A stretch of 49,859 nt of DNA from Burkholderiaceae bacterium (GTDB lineage Bacteria > Pseudomonadota > Gammaproteobacteria > Burkholderiales > Burkholderiaceae_F). Below, one piece after another: positions 1 to 9,936 of the stretch. Under the pieces are notes generated by a model. That model was not told the origin of the DNA. It made no database searches and saw only the letters and a program-made list of their open reading frames with translations. Made by a program: the position numbers and the translations under genes. Location of the stretch: the NCBI GenBank assembly GCA_017646335.1, contig JAGCMT010000026.1, positions 1 to 49,859 of the forward strand. The letters run 5' to 3'. The first letter of the stretch is position 1. Each line of letters starts with the position of its first letter.

Positions 1-33
1 CAAATGCTTGAACAATTGAAGGCGAAGCTCTAA
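1..33 (+). CDS. atpF: ATP synthase F0 subunit b, C-terminal end (partial)
   Basis: Only the last ten codons and a TAA stop (31-33) are in the window; the residues read QMLEQLKAKL. This charged, helical tail is typical of the C-terminus of subunit b, the peripheral stalk that ties F0 to the delta subunit of F1. Identity rests mainly on position: it ends 2 bp before atpH, as in the conserved order atpB-E-F-H-A-G-D-C. The rest of the gene lies to the left of the window. Confidence 0.85.
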   Translation, partial: QMLEQLKAKL

Positions 34-35
34 TT

Positions 36-587
36 ATGGCTGAACTTTCGACGATTGCCCGTCCCTACGCACAAGGCCTCCTCTTGGCTTTGCGTGATGC
101 AAATAAGGGACCCAAGGAAGCTGCCGAATTGGCTGCTTGCATTGACGGTATTGCTCAAGTTGTGAGCGCTCCGGAATTGGCTTCTGTGATCGGTGATCCG
201 AAGCTCACGACGGATATGCTCAACGAATTGATCGTTTCTGCTTTGGGTGAAAACGCTCCGGCAGAAGCCATTAACCTCGTGAAGGTGGTGGTTGAAAACG
301 GTCGTTTGGAAGTGATGCCGGAAATTGCTCGCCAATTCCGTGAACTTAAGAACTTGTCCGAGGGTGTCGCTGACGCTCACATTGAAACGGCTTTTGAAAT
401 GTCTGAAGCCGATATCGATGGCTTGATCGTTGCGCTCGGAAATCGTTTTCCTGGCGTCAAACTCACCCCGATCGTGACGGTTAATCCGGATTTGATCGGC
501 GGTGTGCGTGTCCGTGTTGGCGATAAGACACTTGACGGATCGATTCAGACGCGCCTTGCTCAAATGCAAGAGGCACTCACCGCATAA
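36..587 (+). CDS. atpH: ATP synthase F1 subunit delta
   Basis: A 183-residue protein, the usual length for the delta (OSCP) subunit, which joins the peripheral stalk (subunit b) to the top of the alpha3beta3 hexamer on the cytoplasmic side of the membrane. The start STIARPYAQGL and the C-terminal segment with PDLIGGVRVRVGDKTLDGS are family hallmarks. The ATG at 36 follows the atpF stop by 2 bp, so translation is probably coupled. atpA begins 18 bp downstream. Nothing is unusual in the reading frame. Confidence 0.96.
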   Translation: MAELSTIARPYAQGLLLALRDANKGPKEAAELAACIDGIAQVVSAPELASVIGDPKLTTDMLNELIVSALGENAPAEAINLVKVVVENGRLEVMPEIARQFRELKNLSEGVADAHIETAFEMSEADIDGLIVALGNRFPGVKLTPIVTVNPDLIGGVRVRVGDKTLDGSIQTRLAQMQEALTA

Positions 588-605
588 ATTTCGGAGCTGT
601 AAGAA

Positions 606-2147
606 ATGCAACTCAATCCTAGTGAAATCAGCGAATTGCTGAAAAAGCGCATCGAAGGCCTTGGGGTCTCCGCTGATCTTCGCACCCAAGGCACCGTGGT
701 TTCGGTGACCGACGGTATTTGCCGTATTCACGGTCTTTCTGACGTGATGCAAGGCGAAATGTTGGAATTCCCCAACAGCACGTACGGTTTGGCTTTGAAC
801 CTTGAACGTGATTCCGTGGGTGCGGTTATTCTTGGTAACTACGAACACATTAGTGAAGGCGACATCGTCAAGACGACGGGTCGTATTTTGCAAGTGCCGG
901 TTGGCCCGAAGTTGGTCGGCCGCGTAGTGAATGCCCTCGGTCAACCGATCGACGGCAAGGGTCCGATTGATACGGACGAATACGACGTGGTCGAAAAGGT
1001 GGCCCCGGGCGTTATCGATCGTCAATCTGTGTCCCAACCGGTGCAAACTGGTTTGAAGTCCATCGACGCCATGGTGCCGATCGGACGTGGTCAACGTGAG
1101 TTGATCATTGGTGACCGCCAAACGGGTAAGACGGCTGTCGCACTCGACGCGATCATCAACCAAAAGGGCAAAGACTTGATCTGCGTTTACGTCGCTATCG
1201 GTCAAAAGGCCTCTACGATTGCTAACGTGGTTCGCAAGTTGGAAGAAAACGGCGCAATGGATTACACGATCGTTGTTGCTGCTTCCGCTTCTGAAGCTGC
1301 TGCTTTGCAATACATCGCCCCGTACGCTGGCGCTACGATGGGTGAATACTTCCGTGACCGCGGTCAAGACTCCTTGATCGTTTATGACGACTTGACCCGT
1401 CAAGCATGGGCCTATCGTCAAATCTCTTTGTTGTTGCGTCGTCCGCCGGGTCGTGAAGCTTATCCGGGTGACGTGTTCTACTTGCATAGCCGCTTGTTGG
1501 AACGCGCAGCACGTGTGAACCCGACGTATGTCGAACGTTTCACGAATGGTGCTGTTAAGGGTAAGACGGGTTCTATGACGGCTTTGCCGATCATTGAAAC
1601 GCAAGCAGGTGACGTGACGGCTTTCGTTCCGACGAACGTGATTTCTATTACCGACGGCCAAATCTTCTTGGAAACGGACTTGTTCAACGCAGGTATCCGT
1701 CCGGCTATCAACCCGGGTATCTCTGTGTCCCGCGTGGGTGGTGCCGCTCAAACCAAGATCATTAAGAAGCTCGGTGGTGGCGTTCGTTTGGCTTTGGCTC
1801 AATATCGTGAATTGGCCGCTTTCGCACAGTTCGCATCCGACTTGGACGATGCAACGCGTAAGCAATTGGAACGCGGTAAGGTGGTTACTGAATTGATGAA
1901 GCAACCGCAATACTCTCCGCTCCAAGTGTGGGAAGAAGCTTTGGTGCTCTTCTGCGTTGAAGAAGGCGTATACGACGATGTTGAAGTTAAGGACGCTTTG
2001 CGCTTCGAAAAGGCTATGCGTGACCACATGGCAACGCATCATGCCGATTTGATTCAACGCATCGAAGAAAAGAAGGAACTTGTTGCTGAAGACAAGGAAC
2101 TCTTGAAGGCTGCGATCGTTGAATTTAAGAACAACGGTACTTACTAA
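606..2147 (+). CDS. atpA: ATP synthase F1 subunit alpha
   Basis: A 513-residue alpha subunit, full length. It forms the non-catalytic nucleotide sites of the F1 hexamer and completes the catalytic sites on beta. The Walker A motif GDRQTGKT is at about residues 169-176, preceded by the conserved [13 protein letters not shown] stretch. The beta-barrel N-domain (about 1-95) and helical C-domain (about 385-513) are both present. It lies 18 bp after atpH and 30 bp before atpG, clearly in one transcript. A very long open frame on the opposite strand (30-2222) is a codon-usage shadow and is not annotated. Confidence 0.98.
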   Translation: MQLNPSEISELLKKRIEGLGVSADLRTQGTVVSVTDGICRIHGLSDVMQGEMLEFPNSTYGLALNLERDSVGAVILGNYEHISEGDIVKTTGRILQVPVGPKLVGRVVNALGQPIDGKGPIDTDEYDVVEKVAPGVIDRQSVSQPVQTGLKSIDAMVPIGRGQRELIIGDRQTGKTAVALDAIINQKGKDLICVYVAIGQKASTIANVVRKLEENGAMDYTIVVAASASEAAALQYIAPYAGATMGEYFRDRGQDSLIVYDDLTRQAWAYRQISLLLRRPPGREAYPGDVFYLHSRLLERAARVNPTYVERFTNGAVKGKTGSMTALPIIETQAGDVTAFVPTNVISITDGQIFLETDLFNAGIRPAINPGISVSRVGGAAQTKIIKKLGGGVRLALAQYRELAAFAQFASDLDDATRKQLERGKVVTELMKQPQYSPLQVWEEALVLFCVEEGVYDDVEVKDALRFEKAMRDHMATHHADLIQRIEEKKELVAEDKELLKAAIVEFKNNGTY

Positions 2148-2177
2148 TCTAAGTCGATAAACACCTAAGGGGACCAA

Positions 2178-3062
2178 ATGCCTAGCACCAAGGAAATTCG
2201 CGCCAAGATCAAGAGCGTACAAAATACGCGAAAGATCACGAAGGCGATGGAAATGGTTGCGGCATCGAAAATGCGTAAAGCGCAGGATCGCATGCTTGCG
2301 GCTCGTCCTTACGGAGAACGTATCCGTAATATCGTTGCACGTTTAGCAAGTGCATCGACGAGCTTCGAGCACCCGTTCTTGCGTTCGGTAGGCAATGATG
2401 CTGCCAAAATTGGTCTGATCATGGTGACGACGGATAAAGGTTTGGCTGGCCCGTTAAATACGAACATTCAACGCGCTGTGTGGAACAAGATCAAAGACTG
2501 GAAGGCTAACGGTGCAGATGTCACCGCTACGGCTATCGGTAATAAGGGTCTTGGGTTCTTGCAACGTTCTGGTGTTCAGGTGCTCTCCCAAGTTATTCAA
2601 CTTGGTGACCGCCCGAATATGGAACGTTTGATTGGTGCTATCAACGCCCAACTCGAACTCTACATGGAAGGCAAGTTGGATAAGGTGTATTTGGCTTACT
2701 CGCGTTTCTTGAACGCGATGAAGCAAGAGCCGGTTGTTGAACAACTTTTACCTTTGTCGACTGATCGACTTGAAGAAATTGGCGAAGGATCTCGGGAGCA
2801 TTCGTGGGATTACCTCTACGAACCCGATGACGCCACGGTTCTCGGCGTATTGTTGAAACGCTACGTCGAAGCTTTAATCTATCAAGCAGTTGCAGAAAAC
2901 ATGGCTTCTGAACAAAGCGCTCGTATGGTGGCAATGAAGGCCGCTAGCGACAACGCTCATAAGCTTATCGGTGATTTGCAACTCGTTTACAACAAGACGC
3001 GTCAAGCTGCAATTACGACGGAAATTACTGAAATCGTCGGCGGTGCAGCAGCCGTGTCTTAA
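2178..3062 (+). CDS. atpG: ATP synthase F1 subunit gamma
   Basis: A 294-residue central-stalk subunit, normal length for proteobacterial gamma (about 287-300). It rotates inside the alpha3beta3 hexamer and couples proton flow through F0 to ATP synthesis. The N-terminal helix carries the conserved [23 protein letters not shown], and the C-terminal helix ends with [22 protein letters not shown], both diagnostic. The start ATG has a good ribosome binding site (AAGGGGA) just upstream. Gene order and spacing (15 bp to atpD) fit the standard operon. Confidence 0.97.
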   Translation: MPSTKEIRAKIKSVQNTRKITKAMEMVAASKMRKAQDRMLAARPYGERIRNIVARLASASTSFEHPFLRSVGNDAAKIGLIMVTTDKGLAGPLNTNIQRAVWNKIKDWKANGADVTATAIGNKGLGFLQRSGVQVLSQVIQLGDRPNMERLIGAINAQLELYMEGKLDKVYLAYSRFLNAMKQEPVVEQLLPLSTDRLEEIGEGSREHSWDYLYEPDDATVLGVLLKRYVEALIYQAVAENMASEQSARMVAMKAASDNAHKLIGDLQLVYNKTRQAAITTEITEIVGGAAAVS

Positions 3063-3065
3063 TGA

Positions 3066-4481
<1,416 letters not shown>

Positions 4482-4503
4482 TGGCCTTGTAGGGTGGTAA
4501 GCG

Positions 4504-4519
4504 TGTTTCACGTGAACCA
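4504..4519. promoter_or_regulatory. parS-like site between atpD and atpC
   Basis: The 16 bases TGTTTCACGTGAACCA match the widespread ParB-binding consensus TGTTTCACGTGAAACA at 15 of 16 positions; only position 14 differs. The site lies in the 68-bp gap between atpD and atpC, inside a transcribed operon. It is the best of several similar sites in the left part of the window. ParB binding is inferred from the motif. In many betaproteobacteria parA-parB lie just upstream of the atp operon, which agrees with such a site here. Confidence 0.7.
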
Positions 4520-4549
4520 CTCTATGGGCAGACGACCACGGAGCAACTC

Positions 4550-4963
4550 ATGTCTACTATTAAAGTTGACGTCGTTAGCGCGGAAGAGGAAATCTTCTCC
4601 GGTGATGCCGAGTTCGTCGCACTTCCTGGTGAAGTCGGTGAATTGGGTATCTTGCCGCAACACACGCCGCTCATCTCCTTGATTAAGCCGGGTTTCGTGC
4701 GTATCACGTTGCCTGAAACCAAGGAAGTGAAGCACGTGTTCGTTGCCGGTGGCGTGATCGAAGTGCAGCCGCATCAAGTGACGGTTTTGGCAGACACCGC
4801 AGTCCGTTCTGAGGACTTGGACCATGCCAAGGTCGAGAAGGCTATTGCTGAAGCTCGCGAAGCACGTAAGAATGCTACGGGCGCTGAAGCACACTCGCTT
4901 GATAACGAATTGGCTCTCTTGGTGGCCCAATTGGCCGCTATCAAGAAGCTTTCGATGCACTAA
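4550..4963 (+). CDS. atpC: ATP synthase F1 subunit epsilon
   Basis: A 137-residue epsilon subunit, full length. It sits at the foot of the central stalk with gamma and c-ring and can inhibit ATP hydrolysis through its C-terminal helices. The N-terminal beta-sandwich shows the typical [29 protein letters not shown] pattern (about residues 12-40). The C-terminal part (about 90-137) is helical and rich in Ala, Glu and Lys. The ATG at 4550 has a GGAG upstream. A strong terminator follows, so this is the last gene of the atp operon. Confidence 0.97.
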   Translation: MSTIKVDVVSAEEEIFSGDAEFVALPGEVGELGILPQHTPLISLIKPGFVRITLPETKEVKHVFVAGGVIEVQPHQVTVLADTAVRSEDLDHAKVEKAIAEAREARKNATGAEAHSLDNELALLVAQLAAIKKLSMH

Positions 4964-4986
4964 TCAGCGTTAGACGTTTGCCAATG

Positions 4987-5030
4987 AGCGGACTTTTCTC
5001 ACTAGTTGAGGAGGGTCCGCTTTCTTTTTG
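4987..5030 (+). terminator. Rho-independent terminator of the atp operon
   Basis: A perfect 7-bp inverted repeat AGCGGAC (4987-4993) / GTCCGCT (5015-5021) is followed by TTCTTTTTG. The loop is long (21 nt). It begins 24 bp after the atpC stop. Confidence 0.8.
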
Positions 5031-5074
5031 TATGGGGTGAGATTTTCTTTTTCATACATCAAGGAAAACGCCTT

Positions 5075-5090
5075 AGTTTCACGAGAAACT
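5075..5090. promoter_or_regulatory. Weak parS-like palindrome upstream of the usp gene
   Basis: AGTTTCACGAGAAACT matches the parS consensus at 13 of 16 positions and keeps the GTTTCACG half plus the GAAAC arm. The two changed end bases are themselves complementary. It lies in the gap between the atp terminator and the usp gene, 83 bp before the start codon, so it could instead be an operator for that gene. Confidence 0.35.
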
Positions 5091-5157
5091 TTTCTCCGAA
5101 ACAACACACAGAGTTGTAAAATGGTTCTATCCATATTCGACCATGAAGGGATAGATT

Positions 5158-5553
5158 ATGAAAGTTTTAGTATGTACAGACGGCTCTGAATTGAGTGCTA
5201 AAGCTGTTGAGGCAGCTATCGGTGTCGCGAAGCCTTTGAATGCAGAAATCGTTGGGATGACGGCTGTTCGCGGTGAAGAGCCCCGTGATGGTTTGGTTGG
5301 TGAAGATCATGCCGTACAAGAACGTTTGGCAAAAATTTATGAAGCAGCACGTACGGCAGGTTTGAAGTGCCGCGTCATGGCCGTTCATGGTCAAGCACCT
5401 TGGGTTTGTATTACTAAGACGGCGATTGATGAAGATGTCGATTTCGTCGTGATGGCCAGTCGTGGGATGGGCAGCTTGGGTAGCCTTTTCATTGGTAGTG
5501 AAACCCAAAAGACGTTGGCCCAAATTGATCGACCCGTTTTGGTTGTGCGCTAA
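5158..5553 (+). CDS. Universal stress protein (UspA family)
   Basis: A 131-residue single-domain Usp protein, cytoplasmic. It starts MKVLVCTDGSELSAKAVEAA, the typical first strand and Asp-containing loop, and ends with a glycine-rich nucleotide-binding loop (ASRGMGSLGSLFIGSETQ, about residues 100-117) followed by RPVLVVR. This pattern is that of ATP-binding Usp proteins. Family members accumulate under starvation or other stress, but the specific role cannot be read from sequence. The gene is alone between the atp terminator and the opposing DUF167 gene. Confidence 0.93.
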   Translation: MKVLVCTDGSELSAKAVEAAIGVAKPLNAEIVGMTAVRGEEPRDGLVGEDHAVQERLAKIYEAARTAGLKCRVMAVHGQAPWVCITKTAIDEDVDFVVMASRGMGSLGSLFIGSETQKTLAQIDRPVLVVR

Positions 5554-5560
5554 CCTTCGG

Positions 5561-5860
5561 TTAAGTTAAATTCTTTATGATGGCCTCCATTGTGAGGCCT
5601 TCAATGGCCAGGCGTTTGTCGCGAGAGGTATCGCCCGATAAAAGGGTGATGTTTGCGCGGGGGACGCCTAGTTTTTTTGATAAAAATTTTATAAGCGCTG
5701 CATTGGCCTTTCCATCGACGGGAGGCGTAGTTAACGCGACTTTAAGACGTGCGTTGTATTCGCCGACAACGCCTTCGCGTTTGGCTCCAGGTTGTGCGTG
5801 AATCGATAAAATCACAGCATCGGCTTTGGTCGTTAACCAGACAGGCTTATTATCAGACAT
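5561..5860 (-). CDS. yggU: DUF167 (YggU-type) family protein
   Basis: A 99-residue protein of the DUF167 family, which is small, conserved and of unknown molecular function. Diagnostic stretches are [13 protein letters not shown] (about 21-33) and the [15 protein letters not shown] segment (about 46-60), followed by [12 protein letters not shown]. The frame is open further upstream, but conservation begins at MSDNKPVWL, so the ATG at 5860 is chosen; a longer version would run into hemE. It is divergent from hemE with only 27 bp between the start codons, and its 3' end nearly meets the usp gene. Confidence 0.88.
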   Translation of the reverse strand: MSDNKPVWLTTKADAVILSIHAQPGAKREGVVGEYNARLKVALTTPPVDGKANAALIKFLSKKLGVPRANITLLSGDTSRDKRLAIEGLTMEAIIKNLT

Positions 5861-5887
5861 TCTTCGAATACCGAGAGAAACAAAATT

Positions 5888-6952
5888 ATGAAACCGCTTA
5901 ACGATACGTTCTTGAAAGCGCTTATGCGTCAAAAGTGTGACTATACACCACTGTGGTTGATGCGTCAGGCAGGTCGATACCTTGCTGAGTATAACGCGAC
6001 ACGCGCTAAAGCCGGCAGTTTCTTGAATTTGGCACATTCGCCTTCGATGGCTTGTGAAGTGACTTTACAGCCTGTCGATCGTTTTGGTTTGGACGCTGCC
6101 ATTCTCTTTTCTGATATCTTGACGGTTCCGGATGCCATGGGCTTGGGCTTGTCGTTTGTTGCGGGTGAAGGTCCTGTTTTTGCCAAGCCGGTTCAAAGCG
6201 AAGAAGCCGTGAACGCACTCTATGTTCCGGATCCCAACAAGGAATTGAAGTACGTGATGGATGCGGTAAGCGAGATTCGTCGAGCATTAAATAATCGCAT
6301 TCCTTTGATCGGTTTCTCTGGTAGTCCGTTTACGTTGGCTTGCTATATGGTTGAGGGCGGCTCTTCGAAGGACTTCCGCACGATCAAAACCATGATGTAT
6401 ACGCGTCCGGATCTTTTACATCGTATTTTGGAAGTTAATGCTCAAAGCGTTGCGGCTTATCTCAATGCTCAAATTGAAGCGGGTGCACAAGCCGTTCAAA
6501 TTTTTGATACTTGGGGTGGTGCATTGGCCGATCGAGATTTCCAAACGTTCTCTTTGGCCTATACCAAGCGAGTTGTCGAATTGTTGCATCGCGAATACGA
6601 TGGTGAAAAGATTCCTGTAATTGTCTTTACGAAGGGTGGCGATACTTGGATTGAAGATATTGCTTCTTGCGGAGCTGATGCCGTTGGTGTCGATTGGACG
6701 AGTAATTTGACTCGTGTTCGTCAACGTGTTGGTGATCGTGTTGCCTTGCAAGGCAATATGGATCCGATGGTTCTTTTTGGTTCCGAGGAGCTGATTCGTG
6801 CCCAGGCTCGTAAGGTGATTGATGATTTTGGTCCTGTCGGAAACGGTGGTCATGTCTTCAATTTGGGTCATGGAATCAATCAATTTACGCCGCCTGAAGC
6901 GGTCTCAATCTTGGTTGATGAAGTCCATAATTACAGCCGAAGCAAGCACTAA
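5888..6952 (+). CDS. hemE: Uroporphyrinogen decarboxylase
   Basis: A 354-residue enzyme, full length, which decarboxylates uroporphyrinogen III to coproporphyrinogen III in heme synthesis (cytosolic). The N-terminal [16 protein letters not shown] motif (about 18-33) holds the conserved Arg residues that bind substrate carboxylates. Conserved segments [34 protein letters not shown] and [16 protein letters not shown] are all present. The ATG at 5888 has GAGAG upstream. Heme supply fits the bd oxidase encoded later in the window. A terminator-like hairpin lies 120 bp downstream. Confidence 0.98.
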   Translation: MKPLNDTFLKALMRQKCDYTPLWLMRQAGRYLAEYNATRAKAGSFLNLAHSPSMACEVTLQPVDRFGLDAAILFSDILTVPDAMGLGLSFVAGEGPVFAKPVQSEEAVNALYVPDPNKELKYVMDAVSEIRRALNNRIPLIGFSGSPFTLACYMVEGGSSKDFRTIKTMMYTRPDLLHRILEVNAQSVAAYLNAQIEAGAQAVQIFDTWGGALADRDFQTFSLAYTKRVVELLHREYDGEKIPVIVFTKGGDTWIEDIASCGADAVGVDWTSNLTRVRQRVGDRVALQGNMDPMVLFGSEELIRAQARKVIDDFGPVGNGGHVFNLGHGINQFTPPEAVSILVDEVHNYSRSKH

Positions 6953-6956
6953 AATC

Positions 6957-6977
6957 TTTTCCACAAAGTTATCCACA
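6957..6977 (+). promoter_or_regulatory. DnaA-box pair 1
   Basis: TTTTCCACA (6957-6965) and TTATCCACA (6969-6977); the second is the high-affinity consensus. It begins 4 bp after the hemE stop codon. Confidence 0.7.
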
Positions 6978-7074
6978 GAAAATGGGTAAAAAACGGGGAT
7001 AACTAAAAAGGCTTTAAAAACCGATAGTTACAATTGGTAAAGATTTATAAGTTATTGATTTTATTGAAAAAGGC

Positions 7075-7120
7075 AAAACCCCTTGTTGTTTAAGCGAAGT
7101 CTTTGATAACAAGGGGTTTT
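7075..7120. terminator. Terminator-like hairpin after hemE
   Basis: A perfect 13-bp inverted repeat AAAACCCCTTGTT (7075-7087) / AACAAGGGGTTTT (7108-7120) with A-tract and T-tract flanks, so it could act in both directions. It lies between the two DnaA-box pairs and is the likely end of the hemE transcript. Confidence 0.8.
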
Positions 7121-7145
7121 CTTATTCTTGCGGCTCGTTTGTTCA

Positions 7146-7166
7146 TTATCCACAAAGTTATCCACA
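7146..7166 (+). promoter_or_regulatory. DnaA-box pair 2
   Basis: Two perfect TTATCCACA boxes (7146-7154, 7158-7166) start 12 bp apart, the same geometry as pair 1. They lie 151 bp upstream of the chosen priA start, so they may overlap the priA promoter region. Confidence 0.75.
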
Positions 7167-7317
7167 GTTTTTTCTTCTATCGGTTGGAAAGTGTTGATAA
7201 ATCGGGGATTGAGGACGATTTTGTTAGAAGACGCTCAAAAGGGGATATCCTTCGCACAAAAAAGGTGCATAGGCGCTTTGTGGGCTAAAATGAAGTCGGT
7301 TGGTTATGGGTATTTGC

Positions 7318-9345
7318 ATGGATCAAGTAACGTTCGCTAAGGTTGTTGTCGATGTGCCGGGTTTGCTGGCACTGAGTTATAAAGTTCCGCCAGGAGACAA
7401 GCCTGAGGTTGGGATGCGTTGTGTCGTCCCGGTCGGACGTCGTGAAATGGTTGGGATGATTGTTGAACTCAGTCAGCAGTGCGAATTCGATCCGGCGAAG
7501 GTAAAGCCCTATCGACAATTGCTCGGAGAGGTCGGTCCGGTCAATGATGAGTGGTTGGCGATGACTCGTTTTGCCGCCGACTACTACCAACACAGTTGGG
7601 GTGAAGTGGCTATGGCGAATCTTCCGTCATTTTTCCGCGCCAAGCCTCGTCCTCAATATCTGAAGTCATTGGAGCGTTTGCGTGCTACAAAAGCTTCAAA
7701 ACGCCTCGTTAAGGCCGATGTCCCTCCTGTGTTAAATAAAGAACAGCAAAGCGCTGTAGAGGCAGTTGTAGAGCATTGCGGCTTTGGTCCTTTTGTTCTG
7801 CATGGGGTGACTGGTAGCGGGAAGACGGAAGTTTATTTGCACATCATGGCCGAAGTCCTGCAGCGAAATCCTTTGGCTCAGATTTTGTTTTTAGTTCCGG
7901 AAATCAACCTGACTCCACAATTGCAAAGTCGAATTCTTCAACGGTTTGCTGATCGTGCGGTTGTCAGTCTTCATTCGGGATTGTCAGCTGGGGAGCGAGC
8001 CAGGTCTTGGCTTGCCGTTCATGAAGGTCGAGCACAGATTCTAGTTGGGACCCGAATGGCCGTGTTTGCCAACATTCCTCACTTGGATTTGATCATTGTT
8101 GATGAAGAGCATGACCTTTCGTACAAGGCGGGGGATGGTATTCGATACTCTGCGCGCGATTTGGCAGTTAAACGAGCTCATTTGGCGAAAATTCCCATTG
8201 TTTTGGGTTCGGCAACTCCCTCCATTGAATCTTGGGCCAAAGTAAAGTCCGGTCATTATCGAGTGTTGACGCTTCGAGAGCGTGCGGTCAAGTCGGCGGT
8301 ATTGCCGAATTTGGAGTTGGTAGATCCTCGTGTCGACAAAGTGCATAAGGGTCTGTGTTCGCGCGTTATCCGAGCGGTTGAGCAAGCGCTCTCTCGCCAA
8401 GAGCAAGTGATTGTGTTCTTGAATCGCCGCGGTTATGCGCCGGTATTGACATGTCCGAGTTGTGGTTGGTTATCGACATGTCCGCATTGTTCAACGTATT
8501 CGGTTTACCACAAAAGCAATGGGCGGTTGATCTGTCATCATTGCGGTTGGTCAACGCCCGTGATGCATCATTGCCCCGATTGCGGCAATGCGGATTTGAC
8601 GCCTGTGGGAGCCGGCACGCAACGTTTGGAAGAAACGTTGGCTGAATTGTGGCCCCAAGCGCGGATTTTGCGAATTGATCGAGACACGACGCAGCGAAAA
8701 GACTCTGCTCAAAAGGCTTTTGAGGCCGTTCATGCCGGAGAGGTTGATATTCTTGTAGGCACGCAGATGGTAGCCAAGGGGCATGACTTTCAACGTGTCA
8801 GTACGGTGATTGTCTTGAATGTTGATTCTCAATTGGCTAGCGCCAATCCTCGCTCACAAGAGCGCGCATTTGCCAATTTGATGCAGGTGGCCGGTCGCGC
8901 CGGTCGTGCGGGTTTGTCATCGAAGATTTTGGTTCAAACGCGCTTTGGCGATCGACCGATGTTTGAAGCGTTAGGGCGTCAAAGTTATGAGATGTTTGCA
9001 GACGATCTACTCAAAGAGCGGCAAAGTGAGGGGGCGGTCCCGTTTGTATCTCAGGCTCTTTTGATGGCAGATGCTTCGCATATTAACTTGGCTTTGGAAT
9101 TCCTCACCCAAGCGGCTCGTTTGGGCGAGCAAATTGCCGAATCGATGCCGGGCTGTGATGTGATGGTGTTTGATCCCATTCCGATGGCGCTGATGCGAGT
9201 GGCGGATAAGGAAAGGGCACAACTATTGGTCGAAGCGCCTAGTAAGGGTTCGCTGAACGTGTTTTTACGTCAGTGGTACCGAGCGCTTTTAGCGGTGAAG
9301 ACGAACGCCCACTGGGTAATGGAAGTTGATCCGATGGATGTTTGA
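7318..9345 (+). CDS. priA: Primosomal protein N' (replication restart helicase PriA)
   Basis: A superfamily 2 DNA helicase that recognises stalled or repaired forks and reloads the replisome. After the N-terminal 3'-OH binding domain, the Walker A motif GVTGSGKTE and the DEEH box are intact. A paired zinc-binding module follows (CPSCGW, CPHCS, CHHCGW, CPDCGN), then GTQMVAKGHDF and the VAGRAGRAG arginine-finger motif. The frame is open from a TTG at 7300 and an ATG at 7306; I chose the ATG at 7318 because family-like sequence starts at MDQVTFAKVVVDVP and GGG lies about 8 nt upstream. At 675 residues it is slightly shorter than E. coli PriA (732). Its neighbour is the DnaA-box region. Confidence 0.95.
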   Translation: MDQVTFAKVVVDVPGLLALSYKVPPGDKPEVGMRCVVPVGRREMVGMIVELSQQCEFDPAKVKPYRQLLGEVGPVNDEWLAMTRFAADYYQHSWGEVAMANLPSFFRAKPRPQYLKSLERLRATKASKRLVKADVPPVLNKEQQSAVEAVVEHCGFGPFVLHGVTGSGKTEVYLHIMAEVLQRNPLAQILFLVPEINLTPQLQSRILQRFADRAVVSLHSGLSAGERARSWLAVHEGRAQILVGTRMAVFANIPHLDLIIVDEEHDLSYKAGDGIRYSARDLAVKRAHLAKIPIVLGSATPSIESWAKVKSGHYRVLTLRERAVKSAVLPNLELVDPRVDKVHKGLCSRVIRAVEQALSRQEQVIVFLNRRGYAPVLTCPSCGWLSTCPHCSTYSVYHKSNGRLICHHCGWSTPVMHHCPDCGNADLTPVGAGTQRLEETLAELWPQARILRIDRDTTQRKDSAQKAFEAVHAGEVDILVGTQMVAKGHDFQRVSTVIVLNVDSQLASANPRSQERAFANLMQVAGRAGRAGLSSKILVQTRFGDRPMFEALGRQSYEMFADDLLKERQSEGAVPFVSQALLMADASHINLALEFLTQAARLGEQIAESMPGCDVMVFDPIPMALMRVADKERAQLLVEAPSKGSLNVFLRQWYRALLAVKTNAHWVMEVDPMDV

Positions 9346-9410
9346 TGGCGGATGCAAAAACTTGTTGCAAAACCCATTGAATTTTGTCCGAAAAATCAAC
9401 GCTTCTCCTT

Positions 9411-9416
9411 TATAAT
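9411..9416 (+). promoter_or_regulatory. -10 element for tRNA-Arg
   Basis: A perfect TATAAT at 9411-9416 lies 11 bp before the tRNA, the right distance for a start just upstream of the mature 5' end. No good -35 is visible at 16-18 bp; TTGTCC at 9384 is too far (21 bp). Confidence 0.5.
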
Positions 9417-9427
9417 CCTCAGTTCTT

Positions 9428-9502
9428 GCCTCCGTGGTGAAGTGGATATCATGCGACCCTCCGAAGGTCGCGTCACAGGTTCGATTCCTGTCGGAGGTGC
9501 CA
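9428..9502 (+). tRNA. tRNA-Arg (anticodon CCG)
   Basis: A cloverleaf can be folded: acceptor GCCTCCG pairs with CGGAGGT, the anticodon stem is CGACC/GGTCG with loop CTCCGAA (anticodon CCG, decoding CGG), the T-arm contains GGTTCGATTCC, and CCA is encoded at 9500-9502. Length is 75 nt. It lies between priA and the DUF971 gene. No integrase or duplicated tRNA end is seen next to it, so no integrated element is indicated. Confidence 0.95.
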
Positions 9503-9527
9503 CCCGTTCTCTCAACGTATTACGATT

Positions 9528-9935
9528 ATGCGCATACCTGTCGATATCGTCCTTCATAAGCAATCCAAGGCGATGGAGTTGGCTTATGAAGATGGGGCTC
9601 GTTACGTACTCCCGTATGAGTTCTTACGAGTGTTGAGCCCCTCGGCCGAAGTTCAAGGTCACAGCCCCGATGAGGCGGTGCTTCAAGTCGGCAAGCGTGA
9701 TGTCACGGTTGTCGGTGTTGAGCCGGTCGGTACCTATGCTTTGCGTTTGGTTTTTTCCGATGGTCATGACTCCGGTTTCTACGAGTGGGATTATTTTGTT
9801 GAGTTGGGTGAGAACCAAGATCGTTATTGGCAGGAATATCTCGCGAAGTTAGACGCCGTTGGTGCCAGCCGCGATCCAGAAGATCCTCGCAATGAACCTT
9901 TTAAGCCCAAGCCCCAAAAGGCTTGTGGTCGTTGA
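9528..9935 (+). CDS. DUF971 protein (gamma-butyrobetaine hydroxylase-like N-terminal domain)
   Basis: A 135-residue protein made of one DUF971 (GBBH-like N-terminal) domain. Seen are [28 protein letters not shown] (about 18-45), [29 protein letters not shown] (about 62-90) and a Pro/Lys-rich tail. The domain occurs alone in many proteobacteria and its function there is unknown; links to iron-sulfur handling have been proposed for the fold. It sits immediately before ubiE (1 bp between stop and start), a conserved pairing in betaproteobacteria that suggests a link to quinone synthesis. Confidence 0.9.
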   Translation: MRIPVDIVLHKQSKAMELAYEDGARYVLPYEFLRVLSPSAEVQGHSPDEAVLQVGKRDVTVVGVEPVGTYALRLVFSDGHDSGFYEWDYFVELGENQDRYWQEYLAKLDAVGASRDPEDPRNEPFKPKPQKACGR

Positions 9936-9936
9936 T

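Larger units (their letters stand above)
6953..7317. other. hemE-priA intergenic region with DnaA-box pairs (candidate origin or DnaA locus)
   Basis: This 365-bp stretch has no convincing gene. It contains two similar pairs of DnaA boxes on the same strand. Pair one is TTTTCCACA (6957-6965, one mismatch) and TTATCCACA (6969-6977). Pair two is two perfect TTATCCACA boxes (7146-7154 and 7158-7166). In both pairs the boxes start 12 bp apart, joined by AAG and followed by G. A weaker box on the other strand is TGTTGATAA (7192-7200). An AT-rich stretch (about 7012-7072) and a strong 13-bp hairpin lie between the pairs. This is the content expected of a small bacterial origin. However, the highly expressed atp operon on the left would be transcribed against a leftward fork, so a DnaA-titration site or DnaA control of hemE/priA is also possible. 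Confidence 0.6.

Noticed and set aside
30..2222. A 730-codon open frame on the minus strand across atpH and atpA
   Set aside because: The plus-strand genes are unmistakable. The organism rarely uses TTA, CTA and TCA codons, which leaves long antisense frames without stops; the translated product is His/Arg/Asn-rich with no family features.
7103..7340. Two short frames (61 and 70 codons) in the hemE-priA gap
   Set aside because: They run through the DnaA-box pair and into priA. Composition is not protein-like and there is no ribosome binding site.
9428..9502. tRNA-Arg as an integration site for a mobile element
   Set aside because: The neighbours are core genes and there is no integrase, direct repeat or composition change.
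9352..9636. A 94-codon frame running through tRNA-Arg
   Set aside because: It spans the tRNA and the start of DUF971 in another frame, with no ribosome binding site or family match.
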